NCBI GenBank assembly: GCA_005879815.1
Contig: VBKA01000076.1
Coordinates: 1-19,251, forward strand
Source of the DNA: Chloroflexota bacterium
GTDB lineage: Bacteria; Chloroflexota; Limnocylindria; QHBO01
DNA length: 19,251 bases
Direction of reading: 5' to 3'
A program made the translations under genes and the position numbers. This document shows, one piece after another, positions 14,683 through 19,251 of the stretch (position 1 is its first letter; each line of letters opens with the position of its first letter). Under the pieces are notes generated by a model. It was not told where the DNA came from. It saw only the letters and a list, made by a program, of their open reading frames with translations, and ran no database searches.

Positions 14683-14840
14683 TGATCGATGAGACTGTCG
14701 GGCAATAAGACCTTTGTCGTTTTGGGCGAATTACTGAGTTGCGAGGCTCCGCCCAACGGTCGATGTGGTAACCAAATACCCCCTGGCTAGGCGGACTTTT
14801 GGGCCGTGCTTCTCGGTTTCGCGCATGCAATTATCGGTGC

Positions 14841-15050
14841 ATGACTCGCCGCATCCTGCTAGCCGTCGTCTGGGCGTATGCCGCATGGACGTGGACCACG
14901 ATCGGTCACGTGTTCGTGAGCACTCCCGATATCGGACCCATCATTGCGCTCATCATCGGGCTCGCGGTCGTCGCACGACCCTCGATATCGGTTGCCGTAC
15001 GGTTCCCGGGAGCCCATCCCAAGACGGCCTCACCACGGGCGGACCTCTAA
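14841..15050 (+). CDS. Small two-helix membrane protein of unknown function
   Basis: The 69 aa product begins MTRRILLAVVWAYAAW, giving a positively charged start and a first hydrophobic helix (about 4-20). A short polar segment (HVFVSTPDIGP) and a second helix (about 31-45, IIALIIGLAVVA) follow, then a basic, polar tail. No family is recognised. The ATG at 14841 lacks a ribosome-binding site. The gap from the TadG stop (14683-14840) shows no clear promoter or terminator, only a weak TGGGCG/CGCCCA pairing. It could be co-transcribed with cassette 2. It is convergent with the LOG-family gene, 27 nt away. Confidence 0.55.
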   Translation: MTRRILLAVVWAYAAWTWTTIGHVFVSTPDIGPIIALIIGLAVVARPSISVAVRFPGAHPKTASPRADL

Positions 15051-15077
15051 GCCACAGGAAGCGCCTTGGCGAGCTCC

Positions 15078-15620
15078 CTACTGTGGTGGCCTCACCGGCC
15101 CGTCCTTGGCCATTCGCAAGGCAAGGTGAGCCGCCTCGCGCGCGTCGCGTGCGCGGTGCACGCGCGGGCCACCCATGCGCTGATCCGACTCGATCCGCCA
15201 CGACCCCAGCGTGACCACCTGGCGACCCATTCGCAGGGCCAGGCCGATCTCCGATAGCGTTCCGTGGCGCCCACCCACGGCGACCACCGCATCCGCGCTG
15301 GTGACGACCACCAGATTGCGAACGACCCCGAGCCCTGTAGCGATCGGGATGCGCACAAACTCGTTCGCCTCGGTTGAGTCCTCCCCCGGCAGAAACCCAA
15401 TCGTCAGCCCGCCGGCCCCCAGCGCGCCCTTCGAAGCGGCCTGCATGACGCCGCCCAGGCCGCCGGTCACCACCGTCGCGCCACCGCGCGCCAGCAGCGT
15501 GCCCACCTCTTCTGCCCACTCGAGGACGCGGTGAGCATCCGGACCGCGCGGGTCTCCGTCCCCGATCACGGCCACCACCGGATCATGGGGCATGCGCGGA
15601 GCGCTCAGGCCTTCAACCAT
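15078..15620 (-). CDS. LOG-family Rossmann nucleotide-binding protein (TIGR00725-like)
   Basis: The 180 aa product has the LOG-superfamily fold: VVAVIGDGD (15-23), VVTGGLGGVMQAASKGA (50-66), and GGRHGTLSEIGLAL (116-129) in place of the usual PGGxGTxxE. Relatives include cytokinin-activating LOG phosphoribohydrolases and proteins such as those of TIGR00725. Without the full PGGxGT signature, enzyme activity cannot be assumed. The ATG at 15620 has GGAGG 9 nt upstream and overlaps the thpR stop by 8 nt. The later ATG at 15593 has no such site. It is the last gene of the operon; no terminator with a T-run is seen after it. Confidence 0.8.
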   Translation of the reverse strand: MVEGLSAPRMPHDPVVAVIGDGDPRGPDAHRVLEWAEEVGTLLARGGATVVTGGLGGVMQAASKGALGAGGLTIGFLPGEDSTEANEFVRIPIATGLGVVRNLVVVTSADAVVAVGGRHGTLSEIGLALRMGRQVVTLGSWRIESDQRMGGPRVHRARDAREAAHLALRMAKDGPVRPPQ

Positions 15621-16236
15621 GGACCCATGCCTCCGCTTCGACGTCTCGCACGATTCGCCCCCCCGTGCCAAGGGTCACCGCTGCGAGCGGCTCGTACTGC
15701 GCCGGGCCGCGGCCGAGGTGTGATCGGTACAGGATCACACGTTCCAGCGGGACGACGCCCGACGGCACTGCGCGTCCGGCGATCCACGCCGAAAGGTCCA
15801 CACCGCGCTCAGCCCGCGCTCGTGCCACGGTGACGTGCGGCCGGAACGGCGATCCCTCCTCGACGCGCGGAACAATGGTCGCTAGGGCGCGGCGTACCCC
15901 TTCCGCGAGGAGACCCGCCGTGTTGCGCTCATCGGCGATGCCGTACCACAGCACCCGCGCCCGTCGTGGCGATGGGAACGCGCCCAGGCCCCCGGCAGCC
16001 AGGTCCGCCGGTCGTGTGTTCCTTGCCGGCGCGACCAGCCCGGCAAGGACATCCTCGGTCAGTGCAGCGTCGATCCAGCCCAGGAAGGCCAGGGTCAGGT
16101 GCCAGCCGGCGGGGTCGGTCCAGCGCAGGTCAGGCGCATCGGGTCCGCCACGCCAGGCGCTCACGACATCGGTCAGGTTCGACCGCAGGCCTGCGGGGAG
16201 CGGAACGGCCACGAAGCAGCGCCAGCGCTCGATCAT
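15613..16236 (-). CDS. thpR: RNA 2',3'-cyclic phosphodiesterase (2'-5' RNA ligase family)
   Basis: ThpR hydrolyses RNA 2',3'-cyclic phosphates, and relatives can join tRNA halves in vitro. The 207 aa product (family about 175-200 aa) has both HxTx motifs of the 2H phosphoesterase superfamily, HLTL at 46-49 and HVTV at 134-137, each preceded by a beta strand (GWHLTLAFLG and FRPHVTVARA). It begins MIERWRCFVAVPLP, a typical start of the family. The ATG at 16236 overlaps the HAD gene stop by 4 nt, and the LOG gene start overlaps its own end. Confidence 0.93.
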   Translation of the reverse strand: MIERWRCFVAVPLPAGLRSNLTDVVSAWRGGPDAPDLRWTDPAGWHLTLAFLGWIDAALTEDVLAGLVAPARNTRPADLAAGGLGAFPSPRRARVLWYGIADERNTAGLLAEGVRRALATIVPRVEEGSPFRPHVTVARARAERGVDLSAWIAGRAVPSGVVPLERVILYRSHLGRGPAQYEPLAAVTLGTGGRIVRDVEAEAWVHG

Positions 16237-17030
16237 GCCGAGCGGGCCGGTGCCGCAACGCCGCGCGAATCGACGATGGGGATCAGCTGGTCGAGGGCGG
16301 TGATGATGGGGACGTCGGCCCGAACGTCCTCGCGCTTGAATCGGTCGTTGCGGTCGATCAGGACGGGCGCGATGCCGACCTTCAGGGCCCCTTCCACGTC
16401 GGCGTCGAGGTGGTCGCCAACGTGGATCACCTCGGACGGGCGCACGCCGGCCTCCTTCAGCGCGTAGCGGAAGATGCCCGGGTGCGGCTTCTCGAACCCG
16501 ACGCGGGCGGAGGCAGCGATGAAGTCGAAGTGGCTGACCAGCTCCAGCGAGTGCAACAGCTCTGGAAGCGACCAGACCCAGTTGCTGACCGCCCCGACGA
16601 TCAGGTGGCGCGCCTGCAGAGCGTCGAGCGCGGCCGGAACCTCAGGAAAGACGTGCCAGTGGCTGGTCACCAGGAACAGCTCGGACAGGCGCCGGAAGAA
16701 GGCATCTGGCAACGGACCGATCCCCAACCCCGCGATCGCCAGGCGGTCGATCTCGACCGTCCGCTGAAAGCTCGACTCCTCGTTCGGCTCGAAGCCGCCC
16801 GCCATGCCCCATCCACCGTGGTGATAGGCCTGCCGGAGCGCAATGCGCAGCGCCTCCACGTCGACCTGGATGCCGTACTCGGCGAAGGCCATGGCGTAGA
16901 TCTGCTCCCAAGAGGGACTGGGCCGCATGACCGTGTCGCCAACGTCCAGGAAGACCGCGCGGAGAGGCGCCGGACGACGATGCGCTTGCCCGCGCTCGGC
17001 CGTGGGGCGCGGGCTGCCACGTAGCGTCAT
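16233..17030 (-). CDS. HAD-superfamily hydrolase, HDHD3-like
   Basis: The 265 aa product has the four HAD motifs. Motif I is FLDVGDTV with nucleophile D29. Motif II is GAVSNW with S149. Motif III contains K181 (FEKPHPGIF). Motif IV is VGDHLDAD (D206 and D211). The cap is helical (about 41-120). In motif I the +2 position, usually an Asp that acts as general acid, is Gly (D-V-G-D-T). This pattern occurs in some HAD proteins and makes ordinary phosphatase activity less certain. The substrate is unknown. The ATG at 17030 is 18 nt after the J-domain gene stop, with no clear ribosome-binding site. The stop is overlapped by thpR. Confidence 0.88.
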   Translation of the reverse strand: MTLRGSPRPTAERGQAHRRPAPLRAVFLDVGDTVMRPSPSWEQIYAMAFAEYGIQVDVEALRIALRQAYHHGGWGMAGGFEPNEESSFQRTVEIDRLAIAGLGIGPLPDAFFRRLSELFLVTSHWHVFPEVPAALDALQARHLIVGAVSNWVWSLPELLHSLELVSHFDFIAASARVGFEKPHPGIFRYALKEAGVRPSEVIHVGDHLDADVEGALKVGIAPVLIDRNDRFKREDVRADVPIITALDQLIPIVDSRGVAAPARSA

Positions 17031-17048
17031 GGGCTGTAGGGTAGCGGC

Positions 17049-17480
17049 CTAGGCGGCGGTCGCTCCCATGCGTCCCAGGATCTGGTAGATCTCGGTCCTA
17101 TATGAGATCCCGGAAGAGTGCCGGCTAAGCCAGCGCAGGTACTCCGGGTCCTGGCGGGCGAGGTCCCGCAAGGTCCAGCCGGCGTAGCGCCCGAAGCTGA
17201 CGCGGGTGCCCGCCGCCTCCGAGCGCGGAGGAGGCGCGACCGATACGGCGCCCCCGGGCTGTCGATCAGTTCGCTGCGAACGATCCCAGCTGGAGCGCGC
17301 CGCCTCGTCACGCAGCAGGGTGTAGGCCGCGTTGACCTGGAGCATGCGGCGCAGCGCGTAGGTGGTGCGATCGCGATCCGGGTGGTACTTGAGCGCGAGC
17401 GCCCTGTACGCGGCCTGGATTACTTCCTGCTCGGCGTGTGGCGCGACCTGCAGGACGCGATATGGATCGACCGGCTCCAT
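17049..17480 (-). CDS. J-domain protein with a C-terminal ExoX-like/DUF3820-like module
   Basis: The 143 aa product begins with a J-domain (about 5-68) carrying HPD at 33-35 in KYHPDRDR, so it can probably stimulate an Hsp70 ATPase. After a Pro-rich linker comes a second short module (about 94-137): VSFGRYAGWTLRDLARQDPE, then YLRWL. This resembles the F-G-K-Y-K-G...L...DP.YL.WL module at the end of exonuclease X and in DUF3820 proteins, whose role is poorly known. It is not a full DnaJ, since it lacks the zinc and C-terminal substrate domains. The gene lies 18 nt after the DnaB-like ATPase gene, and the two are probably made together. The ATG at 17480 has GAGAGG about 13 nt upstream. Confidence 0.85.
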   Translation of the reverse strand: MEPVDPYRVLQVAPHAEQEVIQAAYRALALKYHPDRDRTTYALRRMLQVNAAYTLLRDEAARSSWDRSQRTDRQPGGAVSVAPPPRSEAAGTRVSFGRYAGWTLRDLARQDPEYLRWLSRHSSGISYRTEIYQILGRMGATAA

Positions 17481-17498
17481 GCGGTTGTCAGCGCCCTC

Positions 17499-18584
17499 TC
17501 ACTCGTTGAAGAGACGCTCCTCAATGAGCTTCTCGGCCGTCACCCGACCGGTCGGATCGAAGCAGCTGTACTCGAACAGCTTCTCGTACTCGAGGTCGAC
17601 GTTGTCCTGGCCGCCCCGGTTCTTCTCGACCGTGACCACCGCCCAGTCGCGGTAGCGCTGCGCCTGGTACGGGTTGAACTCGATGTTCACCTTGGCCACG
17701 ATGTTGTACTTGTCATTCAGGATCAGGATGATGTCGCTCTCGTAGTTGATGGCGCTGCTGCCGCGCAGGTGATGATTGCGCAGGCGCTTGGCCTTGAGGC
17801 CTTCCCGGTCCGCCGCCACGATGGCGATCACCGGGATCTCCATGGAGAGCGCGATGTCCTTCAGCCCGGAGACGATCCGAGTCACCTTTTCCGCCTCGTC
17901 CGAGGGCTCCGGGAAGACCGGGACCTTCTGGAGATAGTCGACCACCAGCACGAGCCGGTGGTGCTCCGGACCGCGGTACTCGGCAACCAGGTGGCGCATG
18001 TTGTCGACGGTGCTGGCCGTCGCCGTGCCGCGCATCAGGTGGAGCGCGCTCCCATAACGGGCGATGCGCTCCAGCGGCGGCCTCAGCCGCGGGTTGGCTC
18101 CCAGCTTTGCCTTCTGGCCGGACTCGGCCGATGCGGTGTAGCTGCCGAGGACTTCTTTCTTGACGTCCTGGATCTTCACCGCGCCGCTCTTCTGCGGGAG
18201 GTGGGTGAGCGCTGATTCCATGGCGATCAGCCGCTGGATCAAGTACTCCTCTTCGTGCTCGAAGCACACGTAGAGGACGCTCGACTGGCCGCCGGCCGCC
18301 ATGTTGCGCGCCATCTGCAGGGCCATGGTCGTCTTGCCCGACCCCTGGGCCCCACCGATCAGCAGCAGCTCGCCAGGTCGCAATCCCCCGCCAATCGTCT
18401 TGTCGAGCGGCACGAAGCCGGTCGCGATCGGCTGGAATTCGTCGATCTTGCCGGATGCAATCCGCTCGTTGAGGCTGGTGAGCACTTCGAGGGCGGAGCG
18501 CGGCGCGAGGGTTCCCTCACCGGCGTCAACGGTCCAATCCGGAGCGTCTGTGGTGGTGGTGTTGGCGAGCGGATCGTCGATCAT
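17499..18584 (-). CDS. DnaB-like RecA-fold ATPase (helicase C-terminal domain only)
   Basis: The 361 aa product matches the motor domain of the DnaB replicative helicase. Walker A is GGAQGSGKTT (77-86). FEHEEEY (108-114) holds the likely catalytic Glu at E109. Walker B is LVLVVDYLQK (211-220, D216). LRGSSAINYESDIILIL (273-289) and VEKNRGG correspond to DnaB's SGAIEQDAD and KNRNG motifs. The DnaB N-terminal primase-binding domain is missing. It is replaced by about 50 mostly polar residues, so this is not the housekeeping DnaB. There is an insert around 130-170. The ATG at 18584 has GGGAG 12 nt upstream. It is the first gene of the operon, served by the promoter at 18648-18674. Confidence 0.85.
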   Translation of the reverse strand: MIDDPLANTTTTDAPDWTVDAGEGTLAPRSALEVLTSLNERIASGKIDEFQPIATGFVPLDKTIGGGLRPGELLLIGGAQGSGKTTMALQMARNMAAGGQSSVLYVCFEHEEEYLIQRLIAMESALTHLPQKSGAVKIQDVKKEVLGSYTASAESGQKAKLGANPRLRPPLERIARYGSALHLMRGTATASTVDNMRHLVAEYRGPEHHRLVLVVDYLQKVPVFPEPSDEAEKVTRIVSGLKDIALSMEIPVIAIVAADREGLKAKRLRNHHLRGSSAINYESDIILILNDKYNIVAKVNIEFNPYQAQRYRDWAVVTVEKNRGGQDNVDLEYEKLFEYSCFDPTGRVTAEKLIEERLFNE

Positions 18585-18617
18585 CGGGATGGCAGGCTCC
18601 CACAGGGTTCACTCGGG

Positions 18618-18635
18618 GTGCAGGGGTGCCTGCAC
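18618..18635 (-). promoter_or_regulatory. Hairpin near the 5' end of the DnaB-like gene leader
   Basis: GTGCAGG (18618-18624) and CCTGCAC (18629-18635) form a perfect 7-bp stem with a 4 nt loop. The predicted transcript starts near 18641, so the hairpin sits about 6 nt from its 5' end and 34 nt before the ATG. A 5' stabilising hairpin is one explanation. A palindromic operator in DNA is another. Confidence 0.4.
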
Positions 18636-18647
18636 GCAACGCAGGCG

Positions 18648-18674
18648 AGTATACGATCCACCTCCTACCGTCAA
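18648..18674 (-). promoter_or_regulatory. Sigma70-type promoter of the DnaB-like/J/HAD/thpR/LOG operon
   Basis: On the minus strand, TTGACG (18669-18674) is followed by 15 nt and TATACT (18648-18653), each differing by one base from consensus. The spacer is short by about 2 nt. The leader to the ATG at 18584 would be about 57 nt. No other promoter is seen among the five tightly spaced genes downstream. Confidence 0.6.
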
Positions 18675-18880
18675 CATGACCCGAAAGGACTAAGACTCCC
18701 TCGGCCCGGCCCCTCGGCCGTGCGGTTTGCACCCGGTGCACGACGGAGGCCTCCAGCTGGGCATTGCTGGGGGCGGTGTGGCCGATTGAGCTCCAGATGT
18801 GACGGCAGGATCACCAGTGGACCAACGAGGCGACCATCACGAGCGCTCAGCTGCCGAATGTGACGTCAGCAGGCCAGACT

Positions 18881-18927
18881 GACCACTGAAGCGCCAGATT
18901 CTTGGGTCGCTGAGCGCTTCAGTGGTC
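18881..18927. repeat. Perfect 14-bp inverted repeat
   Basis: GACCACTGAAGCGC (18881-18894) and GCGCTTCAGTGGTC (18914-18927) are exact inverted copies with 19 nt between them. CAG/CTG inside can extend the stem past a bulge. Neither side has a T-tract, so it is unlikely to be an intrinsic terminator. It may be an operator, a repetitive extragenic element or a small-RNA hairpin. Confidence 0.6.
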
Positions 18928-19014
18928 CATACGAGATCGTGGCTGCACATCGCAGCGCCGCGGGCATCGGTCCAGTTTCTGAGGTTGCCCATATCGGTTG
19001 GTTATGGCTGCCCT

Positions 19015-19051
19015 TCGCGCGCCGATATCGCGCGCCGATTCGCGCGCCGAT
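19015..19051. repeat. Three tandem copies of TCGCGCGCCGAT
   Basis: Exact 12-mers lie at 19015-19026, 19028-19039 and 19040-19051, with one extra A between the first two. They directly adjoin the T-rich side of the terminator at 19052-19088. They could be an iteron-like protein-binding array or a product of replication slippage. Confidence 0.65.
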
Positions 19052-19088
19052 GAAAACGGAAACGGCTCGCCCCGGGAGGCGAGCCGTT
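19052..19088 (-). terminator. Rho-independent terminator for the right-edge gene
   Basis: AACGGCTCGCC (19061-19071) and GGCGAGCCGTT (19078-19088) form an 11-bp GC-rich stem with a 6 nt loop. On the minus strand it is followed by a T-rich stretch (TCCGTTTTC). It begins 24 nt after the TGA at 19112-19114. Direction and placement match termination of the minus-strand gene entering from the right. Confidence 0.8.
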
Positions 19089-19111
19089 CTCGAAACGCTG
19101 GTTCGGCTTGA

Positions 19112-19251
19112 TCAGGCCGGCTGGGGTGCCGGACCGCGGCGGCGCCGCTGGCCCTCGCCGCCCGGTGCCTCGCCCTCCTCTGCGGGGACCTCGCCACCCT
19201 CGGGTGCCGCCTCCCGCGTCCGACGCGGCGTGGGGCCCTTGCTGCGCGGCG
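19112..19251 (-). CDS. C-terminal tail of a minus-strand gene cut by the window edge
   Basis: The last 45 codons of a frame end in TGA at 19112-19114, just before a strong terminator. Nearly every codon ends in G or C, as in real genes of this genome. The tail is low-complexity and charged: an acidic Glu/Gly/Ala/Pro stretch (for example EGGEVPAEEGEAPGGEGQ), then RRRRGPAPQPA at the end. Such tails occur on ribosomal, RNA-binding and single-stranded DNA-binding proteins, but the domain itself is outside the window, so no function is assigned. Confidence 0.6.
   Translation of the reverse strand, partial: PRSKGPTPRRTREAAPEGGEVPAEEGEAPGGEGQRRRRGPAPQPA

Larger units (their letters stand above)
18675..19051. 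other. Noncoding stretch with repeats between terminator and promoter
   Basis: I see no convincing gene on either strand here. It contains a near-palindrome TGCACCCGGTGCA (18728-18740), two imperfect copies of an ATGTGACG-CAGG motif (around 18796 and 18858), a 14-bp inverted repeat (18881-18927) and three copies of a 12-mer (19015-19051). No tRNA or known small-RNA shape was recognised by eye. Confidence 0.5.

Noticed and set aside
14683..14840. Riboswitch or terminator in the gap after the second TadG
   Set aside because: Only a weak 6-bp TGGGCG/CGCCCA pairing with a large loop and no T-run. No cyclic-di-GMP riboswitch signature was found here or ahead of either tad cassette.
18919..19197. 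Possible 92 aa minus-strand protein
   Set aside because: It spans the terminator hairpin and the 12-bp repeats and is out of frame with the better supported C-terminal tail ending at 19112. Its composition is that of a chance frame.

Overview
The window is high-GC bacterial chromosome. It is densely packed, with many 1-11 nt gene overlaps, GTG and TTG starts, and several TATACT-type -10 boxes. Three things together suggest Chloroflexota or a related lineage such as Dormibacterota: Tad-pilus minor pseudopilin genes, a TadZ/CpaE-type protein with an N-terminal receiver domain, and an NfeD-stomatin pair. This placement is inference; no rRNA or other phylogenetic marker is present.

Layout. (1) 1-8305, all minus strand. 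Read in the direction of transcription this is: a Nudix protein; an overlapping run NfeD protease - SPFH/slipin - alpha/beta hydrolase - receiver+ATPase (TadZ/CpaE-like); a 155 nt gap with an inverted repeat; comM and dprA joined by a GTGA overlap; then a new promoter and the first 56 codons of a membrane-anchored protein that runs off the left edge. (2) 8306-8583 is a divergent control region. (3) 8584-15050, plus strand, holds two consecutive cassettes, each TadE-TadE-TadG, then a 69 aa membrane protein. Each cassette has its own upstream region, and both regions carry the same element, GCAAGGT-N5-GCAAGGT, followed by predicted RNA hairpins. The first gene of cassette 2 has a one-base frameshift. 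(4) 15078-18584, minus strand, is one tight operon. In transcription order it encodes a DnaB-like RecA-fold ATPase, a J-domain protein with an ExoX-type C-terminal module, a HAD hydrolase, ThpR, and a LOG-family nucleotide-binding protein. It is driven by a good promoter at 18648-18674. (5) 18675-19060 is noncoding and repeat-bearing. It is followed by a rho-independent terminator and the C-terminal tail of another minus-strand gene at the right edge.

How the genes may work together. The TadE and TadG proteins are predicted envelope-anchored components with disulfide-rich outer domains. The TadZ/CpaE-like protein is the likely cytoplasmic polar or regulatory partner of a Tad machine. Its core genes (TadA, TadB, TadC, Flp pilin, prepilin peptidase) are not in the window. 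ComM and DprA process incoming DNA in natural transformation. Their closeness to Tad parts permits, but does not prove, a link between the pilus and DNA uptake. The most novel-looking points are the duplicated TadE-TadE-TadG cassettes with a shared upstream direct repeat, their structured leaders, and the ATPase plus J/ExoX-C pair.
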